Assembly (NCBI GenBank): GCA_023663025.1
Contig: JAMPIC010000001.1
Location: 184,979 to 248,978 of the forward strand
DNA: 64,000 nucleotides
Direction of reading: 5' to 3'
From: Prevotella sp.
Lineage (GTDB): Bacteria > Bacillota > Clostridia > Oscillospirales > Ruminococcaceae
Shown here: positions 43,658-53,054 of the stretch, piece by piece
How positions within the stretch are numbered: the stretch's first letter is position 1
Layout of the letters: each line of letters starts with the position of its first letter
Made by a program: the position numbers and the translations under genes
The notes under the pieces: model-generated
What the model saw: the letters and a program-made list of their open reading frames with translations, nothing else
Told to the model about the DNA's origin: nothing
Databases searched by the model: none

Positions 43658-43703
43658 ACTGTCGAATAATATTTATAAATATCAAATAAAATACTTTTTA
43701 GTA

Positions 43704-43732
43704 TTGACAACACGCATTTATTGTGGTAAAAT
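43704..43732 (+). promoter_or_regulatory. Sigma-A promoter of the WYL gene / island operon
   Basis: TTGACA (43704-43709), 17-bp spacer, TAAAAT (43727-43732); 113 bp before the WYL start. No other good promoter was seen before the dynamin genes, so it may drive the whole operon to 53.5 kb. Confidence 0.75.
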
Positions 43733-43844
43733 GTTTTTGGATAAATTTTTTTCAAAATTTATTCGCATAGAAAAATATCTTCTAACCCTATGAGTATAAT
43801 TAAATTACAGAAAACATGATACAATTATTCGAAAGAGGGATATT

Positions 43845-44801
43845 ATGGGGAACGACAACACCGCTTCGGCGCAGAAAGGCAACCGTATGCTTCATATGTA
43901 TACACGCCTTTTGAACGGTGAGATAATTAATAAAAAAGACGAGGCTGACCGTTTCGGAAAGTCATCTCGATCTATTCAAAGCGATATTGAAGATATTCGT
44001 TCTTTTCTTGCCGATTTGACCGCCGACGGAGAAATTGAAAAAGAACTTGTTTACGACGCTAAACTCAATGGGTACTGTTTGAAAACGTCCGACAAGCGAA
44101 CATTAACGAACAGCGAAATACTTGCGGTGTGCAAAATCCTGCTGGGAAGCCGCGCGTTTACCAAGGACGAGATGTCGCCGATTATAAACAAGCTGCTGAC
44201 CTGTTGCGTCCCGCCGAAAAATAAGCGCAAGGTGAACGACCTCATTTCAAACGAGCTTCACCACTATACCGAGTTAAATCACCACAAAAGGTTTGTTGGC
44301 AGTATATGGGAAATCGGCGAGGCGGTGCAGCGGCATTTGTGTATGAAAATCGTTTACACAAGGCAGGACGGCATAACGGTTGAGCGCGTTGTTCAGCCTG
44401 TGGGGATAATGTTTTCGGAGTTTTACTTTTATCTGACGGCGTTTATCGAGAATATTGACAAAAAGACCGAGTTTCAAAATCCCGACGATAATTCCCCCAC
44501 AATTTTCCGCATTGACAGGATACAAAGCTTTGAGGTGCTGGACAGGCATTTCGACATACCCTACAGCGACAGGTTCGAGGAGGGCGAGTTCCGCAAAAGG
44601 ATACAGTTCATGTACGGCGGGAGGCTGCGGCGGATTAAGTTTCTGTACAAGGGCGTCAATCCCGAACCCGTTTTGGACAGGCTTCCCACGGCTAAGGTGA
44701 TTGAGAAAACCGACAAGGGGTTTGTTATTACTGCGAAGGTTTTCGGTGATGGGGTGGATATGTGGATTAGGAGTCAAGGGGATTTGGTGGAGATGATGTG
44801 A
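43845..44801 (+). CDS. WYL-domain transcriptional regulator
   Basis: 318 aa. A DeoR-like helix-turn-helix covers residues 15-75 (YTRLLNGEIINKKDEADRFG, SSRSIQSDIEDIRSFLADL). The WYL domain covers about 145-240, with KIVYTRQDGITVERVVQPVG, FSEFYFYLTAFIEN and FRIDRIQSFEVLDRHFDIPY. A WYL C-terminal extension follows to residue 318. WYL regulators bind nucleic-acid-type ligands and very often control phage-defence genes. It is separated from the first dynamin-like gene by only 18 bp and is probably co-transcribed with it. This is the first hint that the following genes form a defence-type unit. Confidence 0.9.
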   Translation: MGNDNTASAQKGNRMLHMYTRLLNGEIINKKDEADRFGKSSRSIQSDIEDIRSFLADLTADGEIEKELVYDAKLNGYCLKTSDKRTLTNSEILAVCKILLGSRAFTKDEMSPIINKLLTCCVPPKNKRKVNDLISNELHHYTELNHHKRFVGSIWEIGEAVQRHLCMKIVYTRQDGITVERVVQPVGIMFSEFYFYLTAFIENIDKKTEFQNPDDNSPTIFRIDRIQSFEVLDRHFDIPYSDRFEEGEFRKRIQFMYGGRLRRIKFLYKGVNPEPVLDRLPTAKVIEKTDKGFVITAKVFGDGVDMWIRSQGDLVEMM

Positions 44802-44819
44802 CTAAAATTATTTGTAAGA

Positions 44820-46205
44820 ATGGATAGATTTAATATGGTTTTTTCAAAGCAGTATGCTGTTTGTTATCCTTCAATTATACATCCATTAGTATCGGAAAAA
44901 TATGATTTAAAGTTTAAATACATATGTTTATTGAAGTATTATGCAGATAAGCATAGATACAATGATCAAGCAATTTTATATAGAATAATTACTTTATCCA
45001 ATATGCTTATCGGGAAAACTGATTTGTCGGAAATGTCTTTGACTGCCAATGAATGCAATGAAGCGATGAAATCAATTATGAAAACACGATTTGCTCCGAT
45101 TAAGTTTTTTTCATACCAATTTGTTTTTTTGTTTGATATCATTTTCATAATGGCCGTGGATAATCAAAAACTTGGAGACGATATTTGTGCGGAATTAAAA
45201 TCAACAGTAACGCTCCGACACGGCAAAGCGCTGGAAGAAATGAAAAATAAAATGTATGCCGAAAAAAGTGATTTTGCACATAAAAAAATGATTTCCGAAG
45301 AAATGGTCGAAGCTTGGAATAATACGCGAAAATATTGCCGCTCGTTAAACAGAAACATTACGTTTACGGCAACTATGAGCGCGGGAAAATCAACGTTAAT
45401 TAACGCTGTCATCGGCAGAAAATTATCATATACAAAAAAGGCAGCGTGTACGTCCAAAATAATTGCTTTTAATACAAGTCCGTCAAAAAGCCAATTGATT
45501 AATATTTTTTACGGAGATGAAATGCATACGGTGACAACAGAACACGATGCAAGAGGTTTTACCAAATCATTGGATAAGCCATGTGCTGTATGCAGCTATT
45601 TCATGTCGCCGCTCACATATAAAAAAATTACGTTGACGGACACGCCCGGAGTGAATTCATCACAAAATCCCGAACATAAAAAAATTACTCGCGATGAGTT
45701 GGTAAGTTGCAATACCGATATTCTGGTATACGTTATTCCCGTATCCTACTATGGATCGACAGATGATTTCAGGCATCTGACATACATTAGAAAAAATGTA
45801 AAATACAAAAAAATTTTATTTTCTGTAAATATGATAGATTCATGCAGCCGGGACGATGATTCGATTGATGAAATAATCGACGCTATAAAGCGCCATCTGC
45901 TAAGTATAGGATTTGAATCGCCGATTGTCTGCCCTATGTCAGCGGAGGGAGGTATGCTGATAAAACGGGCACTTTATGGACTTGATTTGTCGGAAAATGA
46001 AAAAGAAGCTTGTAAGGCATATGTTCATATTTTTCAAGGCGAAGCTTTGCCGCTGTCCGGATTTTATCCGAAAGCAATCAGACAGACTGTCAGCGCAGAT
46101 ATTTCATGGCTGCAAGCTGATGTCGACATGGTTTGGAACGCGTATGAAAATACCGGTATCCCGGGGTTTGAAACGCTGCTTTATAAAATTACAGAGGAGG
46201 AATAA
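44820..46205 (+). CDS. Dynamin-like GTPase (small partner)
   Basis: 461 aa. The first ~170 residues are helical with no family I recognise. The GTPase domain has G1 ATMSAGKST near residue 184, a conserved threonine in AACTSKI, and G3 LTDTPGVNSS near 273. The expected G4 motif (N/TKxD) is replaced by SVNMIDS, so nucleotide specificity may be relaxed. The protein ends shortly after the GTPase domain (AISADISW-like segment) without a long coiled stalk. It lies 2 bp before a larger dynamin-like gene; paired bacterial dynamins often form hetero-oligomers on membranes. No clear ribosome site precedes ATG 44820; ATG 44835 is an alternative. Confidence 0.75.
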   Translation: MDRFNMVFSKQYAVCYPSIIHPLVSEKYDLKFKYICLLKYYADKHRYNDQAILYRIITLSNMLIGKTDLSEMSLTANECNEAMKSIMKTRFAPIKFFSYQFVFLFDIIFIMAVDNQKLGDDICAELKSTVTLRHGKALEEMKNKMYAEKSDFAHKKMISEEMVEAWNNTRKYCRSLNRNITFTATMSAGKSTLINAVIGRKLSYTKKAACTSKIIAFNTSPSKSQLINIFYGDEMHTVTTEHDARGFTKSLDKPCAVCSYFMSPLTYKKITLTDTPGVNSSQNPEHKKITRDELVSCNTDILVYVIPVSYYGSTDDFRHLTYIRKNVKYKKILFSVNMIDSCSRDDDSIDEIIDAIKRHLLSIGFESPIVCPMSAEGGMLIKRALYGLDLSENEKEACKAYVHIFQGEALPLSGFYPKAIRQTVSADISWLQADVDMVWNAYENTGIPGFETLLYKITEEE

Positions 46206-46207
46206 TT

Positions 46208-48517
46208 ATGAAGGAAGTATTTATAGAATACAATCCGTATAAGGTCATGTCAAAAATTACCGTTGACGGAGATGAGCCGAAACATAACAGCAGATTGAGG
46301 CAGTTCTTAAATCTGCGTTTCCAAATGTGGGTGGATTATATTCCGGAACTGATTCATGAGGAATACAATACAAGTGAGTTTGATCTTACATTTCACGGCA
46401 CAGACCTGGATTATCAGGACTTGCTGAGTGCAATATCCGCCGGTGAAAAGAACGGGATTCATATCAAGGCGAAGCAAATACCCGCCAAAGAATTTGGCGA
46501 CAAGGAAAATGCTATAAGCAGCTTGTTTGAACGCACAAGAAAGCTTCCGTTTGATGAACTTCAATCGCCGGATGTTGCGGACGCAGTGGAAAAAGTTTTC
46601 AACGACCAGCTCCCCGTGAACGTGGTTGCAACAATGAGCGCCGGAAAATCAACACTTATAAATGCATTGCTCGGAAGAAAGCTTATGCCGGCCAAAAGCG
46701 GAGCGTGTACAGCAACAATAACGGAAATACAAGACGATGACGATCGTACATTCAAAGCGACAGCGCTTGACGAATACGGAACAGAGATCGGTCATTATTC
46801 TGTTTTGGACTATGCAACAATGCAGGGATTGAATAATGATCCCAAAGTCAAAAAAATACTTGTCAAGGGCGATATACCGTTCGTAAAGTCGGACGAAACA
46901 TCTCTGATATTGATCGATACTCCGGGTACAGATAATGCCATAAACGGCGAACACGGAAAAATTACTGCAAAAGCTTTGGATGAATCCTCGAAAATACTGG
47001 TTTTATTTATCATAAACGGCAGAAAACCTCACGATAACGGGCAGGATGAACTTTTGCGCAAGATTGCCAAAACAATGAGCGTCGGCGGAAAGCAGTCGAG
47101 AGAACGTTTTTTGTTTGTTATCAGCCAAATGGACACATATGACTTGGACGAGGATGATATTGAGGGAGAAACTATTCCCGAGGCCATTAAGTATTTGGAA
47201 GGAAAAGGCATTGAAAATCCAAATATTTTTCCTGTTGCCGCCAAACCGGCGCTTGATATAAGACGTTATCTGAATACGCATGACGAGAAAGGAAAAAAAG
47301 TCATTTGGGACGAACTTGAAGCCAAAGTTAAAAAACTTAACAATCATGAACAGCTGCATTTGGAAAAATATGCGAATTTGGATCGCAGCAGTCAGATGCA
47401 GATCAATACGGAATTGCAAAATGCTGTCGAGAACAACGATATTTTGGGGCAGGCGCTTATTCACAGCGGCATTCGCGGCATTGAAGAAACTATCCGTATG
47501 TATGTCACAAAATATTGCAGACCCGCAAAGATAACCAACGTCGTTAATCAGTTCAGCCATGCTCTTGACGCCGCAAAAGCTTTTGAGGAGACCAGAAAAG
47601 AAATTGCACAGCATCAGGGCGAAAAGAACGACCTTGAAAAGAAAATAAACGAGCTTTCCGAAAAGCTTAAAAGCAAGGAAGAGAACGAAGCTTTTAAGAG
47701 GAAAATTGCCGGACTTGAGATTACAACAAAACTTAATCAGAAAATTAGCGACTTAGTCGGTGATGTGCAAAAAGATTTGCGTAATTTTTTCATGATGTGT
47801 CCTGAAGAAATGGAAGAGGACGAAGCAGCGGCTAAATTAAATGAATTTAAAATATTTGCCGAACAAAAAGCCAATGAATTTCAGGTAACTGTTGACAGAT
47901 TGCTTGATGAGGATATTCGTGAAAAAAGTCAACAGATACTTGATGAATATATCAAAAAGCTGACTGCTATCAGCAAGGAATTCAGTTCGGACGACCTCAA
48001 AATTGATTTAGCTTCTTTTGTTCAGGGCAAACTTGTTGCGCTTAATTCTGAAAATATTATCGACAATTCGTTTGATACAAGAATAGAAAAACGTACCGAA
48101 ACGCGTAAACGTGACGTTAAAAATAAGTATAAATTCCGTGAACGGATATTCCACATTTCCAGATGGTTTGATCCATACTATACAACTGAAGAAACCTATA
48201 ATGTAGAGGTGGAAGATGAAGTTACATTTATAAGCAGAGAAAAACTTATAAATCAAGCAGTTATGCCTATCAGAAAAATGCTTGAAAATGAGCACAATAG
48301 CATTATTCAATTTGCAAGAGAGGAAACCGGCAATATCAAGGATTATTTCTACGATAAATTTGATGAGGTTGATGCAATTCTTGCGGACAAGGCGAATGAG
48401 CTTCACAAGGCTTTGAGTTCAAAAGATACGGCGGAAGAAGCGTTAACAAAAGCAGTTAATCTTCTGGGACAGCTTGAAGCCGTTAAAATTGAACTTGAGA
48501 CCATATTGGAGATATAG
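46208..48517 (+). CDS. Dynamin-like GTPase (large partner)
   Basis: 769 aa. GTPase domain with G1 ATMSAGKSTLINALLGRK near residue 141, G2 threonines in GACTATITEI, G3 LIDTPGTDNA near 236 and a G4-like ISQMDTYD near 307. The middle is a strongly charged coiled coil (about 455-505, HQGEKNDLEKKINELSEKLK). A long helical stalk follows, with a conserved-looking FRERIFHISRWFDPYYTTEE segment near 645 that resembles the membrane-contact region of bacterial dynamins. No transmembrane helix. Family members remodel or fuse membranes in a GTP-dependent way; some protect against phage or antibiotics, others help toxin release (LeoABC). Confidence 0.82.
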   Translation: MKEVFIEYNPYKVMSKITVDGDEPKHNSRLRQFLNLRFQMWVDYIPELIHEEYNTSEFDLTFHGTDLDYQDLLSAISAGEKNGIHIKAKQIPAKEFGDKENAISSLFERTRKLPFDELQSPDVADAVEKVFNDQLPVNVVATMSAGKSTLINALLGRKLMPAKSGACTATITEIQDDDDRTFKATALDEYGTEIGHYSVLDYATMQGLNNDPKVKKILVKGDIPFVKSDETSLILIDTPGTDNAINGEHGKITAKALDESSKILVLFIINGRKPHDNGQDELLRKIAKTMSVGGKQSRERFLFVISQMDTYDLDEDDIEGETIPEAIKYLEGKGIENPNIFPVAAKPALDIRRYLNTHDEKGKKVIWDELEAKVKKLNNHEQLHLEKYANLDRSSQMQINTELQNAVENNDILGQALIHSGIRGIEETIRMYVTKYCRPAKITNVVNQFSHALDAAKAFEETRKEIAQHQGEKNDLEKKINELSEKLKSKEENEAFKRKIAGLEITTKLNQKISDLVGDVQKDLRNFFMMCPEEMEEDEAAAKLNEFKIFAEQKANEFQVTVDRLLDEDIREKSQQILDEYIKKLTAISKEFSSDDLKIDLASFVQGKLVALNSENIIDNSFDTRIEKRTETRKRDVKNKYKFRERIFHISRWFDPYYTTEETYNVEVEDEVTFISREKLINQAVMPIRKMLENEHNSIIQFAREETGNIKDYFYDKFDEVDAILADKANELHKALSSKDTAEEALTKAVNLLGQLEAVKIELETILEI

Positions 48518-48529
48518 GAGGAATTTTAA

Positions 48530-49138
48530 ATGATCTCACCTGAATTTAAAAGGACGGTTGAGTCGGGAGATTCAGTCGGTGTACGAAGCGTACTCTTGGA
48601 TTACCTTATAATTGATCGTACATTTAAAAAATTTGACGAGGCTTTGGAATACGCTAACGAACGATTAGACGTTATACAGCCGCATGATGACACTAACGTT
48701 GGATACCCAATTGATAATGACTGTGAAAAATGGGACGAAAGATATTTAGACTTACAAAGTGCTGAACTTATGTTTAATTTTTCTCAAGATAGGATAGACC
48801 ATATAAAAAAGGTGATCCAAAAAGTGCTTCCGCCAAACGCTGAAACGCCGCAGAATAAATCCGCAAACCGCCCCAAAATGAACAATTCCGCTCACGGCGG
48901 AGAACAAGGATCGCCAAGCAGAACAGGCAGAAGGGTTATAAGCGAAACAGAAATACCATCGAATAAAGAAACCGAAACCGTAAAAAAGCCAATGATGCAA
49001 AACGCAGGAACAGTTGCTGTCGCCGGAGGAATTTTGATTGCGGCTGCGGGCGCAGTCGCAGCTGAACCCGTAATAGTCGGCACGGGAATAGTCTTAGCCG
49101 GAGTAGGCGTCGGTATTAAGATAGCGAATAGGAGGTAA
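48530..49138 (+). CDS. Small protein with C-terminal glycine/alanine-rich membrane segment
   Basis: 202 aa, not recognised. Residues 1-105 are polar and helical (a possible short repeat around FDEALEYANERLDVIQPHDD). Residues 105-155 are a disordered Asn/Ser/Arg linker. The last ~45 residues are hydrophobic and Gly/Ala-rich (GTVAVAGGILIAAAGAVAAE, VIVGTGIVLAGVGVGIKI) ending in ANRR. That pattern suggests one hairpin or one to two membrane helices with glycine-zipper packing, similar to the segment inside the ATPase that follows 5 bp later. Likely a membrane adaptor for the ATPase or dynamins (inference). Confidence 0.7.
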   Translation: MISPEFKRTVESGDSVGVRSVLLDYLIIDRTFKKFDEALEYANERLDVIQPHDDTNVGYPIDNDCEKWDERYLDLQSAELMFNFSQDRIDHIKKVIQKVLPPNAETPQNKSANRPKMNNSAHGGEQGSPSRTGRRVISETEIPSNKETETVKKPMMQNAGTVAVAGGILIAAAGAVAAEPVIVGTGIVLAGVGVGIKIANRR

Positions 49139-49143
49139 ACAAA

Positions 49144-52100
49144 TTGAATAACGAATTGCAAAGGATCTCGGAACAACCGAATATTCCGCAGACAAACGAA
49201 TTGGAAAAAGGATTTTTGTCCGCATTTCAATTGGTTGACGACGTGGTGCTTAAAAATTACATAACTCGTTTGCCGGAATTTTCTGTTGTTCCGCTCGATA
49301 AATCGGTCATTGAAAAAAATTTCGAAAAAATACGGTTGTTTAAAATAACCGAAATGGTATATGAAAAAGACGAATCCGCAACATATAAATTCGCGAGTGT
49401 TTTCAATGCCGTTGCGGCTACGAAAAGTGCAATGATTACTGTGATCGACAGCGACGGATCAAAAACGGATTTTTATCTTGGTATACGTTCATTGTCCGAG
49501 GATAACAGCACTCAGACGTCGTATTCAACGCTCAGGAACGCTATGAGAGGACAATTTCCCGGAACGAGAACGGAAAATCTCGAAGAAAAAGAGATCATAA
49601 AACTTCTGACATCGGTTGATTCAAGCTCGCTGTCTGCCGTATCGTGCGTTGCCAATAATAAGAATAAGGACTTTGTCGGCAACGATGAATATTTGCAGGG
49701 ACTTGAAAAATTAGCTTTAGCCATGCAGGGAAGCAGATATACGGCAATTATTATAGCCAATTCGACCTCTCAGCAGCAGCTTAATATGGTTCGTCAGGGA
49801 TATGAAACGATATATACGCAGCTTTCTCCGTTTGCAAACAGTGTAGTGAGCTTTGGAACGAACAATTCAAAAAATTACACAAATACAGAAACAACAGGGG
49901 AGAATTACAGTTCTTCGTACGGAGTAAACACTACTCGCACCGAGAGCAAGGGAGTTTCCGAAACTGTAGGCGAATCCGTATCGAAGGAGACCCTTGGCAG
50001 TAAGATCGGAAGCATAGCGGGAGGTACAATAGCATCAACTTTATCTGTTGCCGGCGCGGCTATCGGAAGCGCTATTCCCGTAATTGGAACTACTGTGGGC
50101 GCGGTTGCCGGGGGCTTAGTGGGGGGCTTAGTGGGCGGTTTAATGAGTGCGGCAGTTACTGCGGCTACTAACAAGACCGTAACAACATCAACAAGCCGAA
50201 GCAGTAATTTCAGCACTTCGTATTCAAGCGGAACAAGCGACACTACAACTATGGGTACGTCAAAAAGCAGATCTGTTTCTTCCGGTCTTACCTCGGGCGA
50301 AACCCAAAATATGCAGCTTACGATACAAAATAAACCTCTTATAGATATGCTTGACAGGATAGATAAACAGCTTGAGCGTCTGTCAGAGTTTGAAAGCATA
50401 GGAATGTGGGAATGCGCCGCTTATTTTCTCAGCGGTGACTCATCGGTTTCAGAGGTTGCTGCGGCGACCTATAAAGCGCTGATGAGCGGTGAAAACTCCG
50501 GGCTGGAGGTATCTGCGATCAATACTTGGAATAAACCTAATGTATTTGACGGAAATTCCCAGAATGAACTGATAGCTCAGTATGTTACAAATTTTATTCA
50601 TCCGGTATTCGATTATAAAATCGGCGGATATAATATTCCTATTATGCCGACAAATCTTGTAAGCGGCAACGAATTGGCTATACATATGGGATTGCCGCGA
50701 AATTCCGTATGCGGGTTTCCGGTGATTGAGCACTCGGATTTTGGAAAAGAAACGGTAAAATATGATAAAAGCGATGTTACCGAAACTGTTCCGTTAGGCA
50801 GTATTTTCAATATGGGAAGAACGATTGATGAAAACAAGGTAAAACTTGACATTGAAAGTCTTTCTATGCATACATTTGTTGTCGGTGCAACAGGAAGCGG
50901 CAAATCAAATACAATCTATAAAATTTTGGACGAATTAACGTCAACAGGACGGGATATGCTGAACTTTATGGTTATTGAACCGGCAAAGGGCGAGTACAAA
51001 CGGGTGTTCGGTCATAGACGCGGTGTAACAGTACTTGGAACAAATCCTGCTTTTACGCAGTTGTTAAAGATAAATCCGTTCAGATTTCCAAAAGGGATAC
51101 ACGTTCTTGAACATGTTGACCGTCTTATTGAGATTTTTAATGTTTGCTGGCCGATGTACGCCGCAATGCCTGCAGTATTAAAAGAAGCCGTTTTGTCTTC
51201 GTATGAGATATGCGGCTGGAATATGGAAACATCTGAAAATATAATTTCAGATTCTTTATATCCCACATTTCAAGATCTGCTTGAGCGGCTGAATCATGTG
51301 ATCAGAGAATCGGATTATTCGGAAGAAGTTAAATCAAATTACATAGGTTCGCTGACTACAAGGGTAAAGTCTCTTGCAAACGGTCTTAACGGTCAAATTT
51401 TTTCATCAAACGAGACAGACAATAACATTCTATTTGATTCTAATGTGATCGTCGATTTGAGCCGGGTGGGTTCTCAAGAGACAAAATCATTGTTGATGGG
51501 AATACTTATTATGCGTCTGTCAGAACACAGAATGACACAGAACAGCGGCTCTAACTCCAAACTGCGTCATGTTACTGTTCTTGAAGAAGCACACAATATT
51601 CTTAAAGCAAGCACTTGCACAGCTTCGGAAGAAGGCGGAAACATTGCCGGAAAATCCGTGGAGATGATCTCCAATGCAATAGCGGAGATGCGTACATACG
51701 GCGAAGGTTTTATAATCGCCGACCAATCACCGGGCGCTGTTGACATTTCAGCTATTCGCAATACCAATACCAAAATAATCATGAGGCTGCCCGAAGAAAG
51801 CGACCGACGAATTTCCGGCAAAGCGGCAGCAATGAAAGATATACAGTTAGACGAAATAGCACGCCTGCCTAAAGGTGTAGCGGTTATATATCAAAATGAC
51901 TGGATTGAGCCGGTTCTTTGCAAAATTGATAAGTTCAACGGTAAAGAAACGGAATATAAAGATGCTTCGGAGCTCGAGAGTTCAAACAGCGGCAAACGCG
52001 CGGCGGCGATCTTAACTAACCTGCTGCTCAGGAATCGGTTGGATCATCCCGACGATTTTTCAAATGATCAGATAAAATGGGCAATTGAAAAGTGCAATTG

Positions 52101-52449
52101 CACAGTTCAAACAAAAACCAAGCTGTATTCGCTGTTTAACGAATACAAACAAAACAAAAATCTGAACCTATGGAAATCGGAAAATTTTGCCGAGCAGTCA
52201 TTTGTAATAAAAAAAGTTCTTGGTCTGGAAAATGCTGTTGAATATTCAAGGCAAATGTCATTGGATTTTAACGGTTTTAACTGCTGTCTTAATACCTTGG
52301 TTTCACAGCAAATCGAAAATGCGTCTGACGATTTGCTTTTTAATATCGAACATTGTTTAATTAAAGCATACAGTGAAACAAGAATGGATGGAATGGAATA
52401 TTATCAAGCATGGTACAACGAGGTTATTGAAAGGAGTCGGTTAATGTGA
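49144..52449 (+). CDS. HerA/FtsK-type ATPase with internal membrane segment (DUF87-like)
   Basis: 1101 aa from a TTG or ATG-proximal start behind AGGAGG. Residues 1-240 form an N-terminal domain I do not recognise. Residues about 285-345 are a Gly/Ala-rich hydrophobic stretch (TVGAVAGGLVGGLVGGLMSA) flanked by long Ser/Thr-rich segments. The motor domain starts near 545: Walker A VVGATGSGKSNT near 580, MVIEPAKGEYKRVFG, Walker B TVLEEAHNIL near 808, and sensor segment ADQSPGAVDISAIRNTNTKI near 860. The motor resembles hexameric HerA translocases. HerA proteins normally pump DNA with a partner nuclease. The downstream nuclease gene overlaps it by 4 bp, matching such a pairing. The membrane segment is unusual for HerA and suggests export instead. 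Confidence 0.82.
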   Translation: MNNELQRISEQPNIPQTNELEKGFLSAFQLVDDVVLKNYITRLPEFSVVPLDKSVIEKNFEKIRLFKITEMVYEKDESATYKFASVFNAVAATKSAMITVIDSDGSKTDFYLGIRSLSEDNSTQTSYSTLRNAMRGQFPGTRTENLEEKEIIKLLTSVDSSSLSAVSCVANNKNKDFVGNDEYLQGLEKLALAMQGSRYTAIIIANSTSQQQLNMVRQGYETIYTQLSPFANSVVSFGTNNSKNYTNTETTGENYSSSYGVNTTRTESKGVSETVGESVSKETLGSKIGSIAGGTIASTLSVAGAAIGSAIPVIGTTVGAVAGGLVGGLVGGLMSAAVTAATNKTVTTSTSRSSNFSTSYSSGTSDTTTMGTSKSRSVSSGLTSGETQNMQLTIQNKPLIDMLDRIDKQLERLSEFESIGMWECAAYFLSGDSSVSEVAAATYKALMSGENSGLEVSAINTWNKPNVFDGNSQNELIAQYVTNFIHPVFDYKIGGYNIPIMPTNLVSGNELAIHMGLPRNSVCGFPVIEHSDFGKETVKYDKSDVTETVPLGSIFNMGRTIDENKVKLDIESLSMHTFVVGATGSGKSNTIYKILDELTSTGRDMLNFMVIEPAKGEYKRVFGHRRGVTVLGTNPAFTQLLKINPFRFPKGIHVLEHVDRLIEIFNVCWPMYAAMPAVLKEAVLSSYEICGWNMETSENIISDSLYPTFQDLLERLNHVIRESDYSEEVKSNYIGSLTTRVKSLANGLNGQIFSSNETDNNILFDSNVIVDLSRVGSQETKSLLMGILIMRLSEHRMTQNSGSNSKLRHVTVLEEAHNILKASTCTASEEGGNIAGKSVEMISNAIAEMRTYGEGFIIADQSPGAVDISAIRNTNTKIIMRLPEESDRRISGKAAAMKDIQLDEIARLPKGVAVIYQNDWIEPVLCKIDKFNGKETEYKDASELESSNSGKRAAAILTNLLLRNRLDHPDDFSNDQIKWAIEKCNCTVQTKTKLYSLFNEYKQNKNLNLWKSENFAEQSFVIKKVLGLENAVEYSRQMSLDFNGFNCCLNTLVSQQIENASDDLLFNIEHCLIKAYSETRMDGMEYYQAWYNEVIERSRLM

Positions 52450-53036
52450 TCAGTCCGTTTTTTCCCGAAAGGGATCCCCATTTTTTCGGGAAAGATGTAA
52501 AATCTTTGTTTGGTGAATCGAGCAGCACATCAAAGGAGGTACTCGTAACCGAAAAACTTGATTCTAAAATCAAGATTGAGTATGAAAAGTCTGCTTTTTT
52601 ACCTAAAAACGGCGGTGAATGGACGGGGAAACCCGGTGATTCAGATTGGAAACCCAACAAAGATATTGAACCGGGGGATCGGCACGGAACAAATCCGGAA
52701 CAAAAAACGTGGGCTGAAATAATGAAAGAGTACGGTTTTGAATCAATCCCGTTTAAGGATGGGGAACCGGATTTTTCGGAAATTGCCAAAGCCAAAGTAG
52801 AAATCAATGATTTTTCGGATGACAGAGATTCCAACTTTGATCAGGCAGATGAAAAGGCCGCTGAACAAAAAGGCTGTACTCCGGAAGAAGTTGCGGAATG
52901 GCGAGAAAAGCATAAGTATACATGGCACGAATGCAGAGACTGCAGAACAATGCAAAAAGTTCCTACAGAGGTGCATGGAAATATTCCGCATAGCGGGGGT
53001 ATATCAGAATACAAGTCACATAATGGGGACGTATAA
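52446..53036 (+). CDS. HNH/EndoVII-superfamily (WHH-type) nuclease, candidate toxin
   Basis: 196 aa from a GTG start that overlaps the ATPase stop by 4 bp (GTGA). The last ~40 residues match the WHH-type HNH toxin pattern: W160 H161 E162 in YTWHECRD, M169, VP at 172-173, H177 and H182-S-G-G. The usual second histidine of WHH is Glu here, and two cysteines (C163, C166) are added. The N-terminal part is acidic and unstructured-looking (IEPGDRHGTNPEQKTW), as in toxin effectors carried by a leader. The following gene is a probable immunity protein. It may be an effector exported by the ATPase or a defence nuclease working with it. Confidence 0.78.
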   Translation: MISPFFPERDPHFFGKDVKSLFGESSSTSKEVLVTEKLDSKIKIEYEKSAFLPKNGGEWTGKPGDSDWKPNKDIEPGDRHGTNPEQKTWAEIMKEYGFESIPFKDGEPDFSEIAKAKVEINDFSDDRDSNFDQADEKAAEQKGCTPEEVAEWREKHKYTWHECRDCRTMQKVPTEVHGNIPHSGGISEYKSHNGDV

Positions 53037-53054
53037 TGAAAGGAGAATGCTGAA

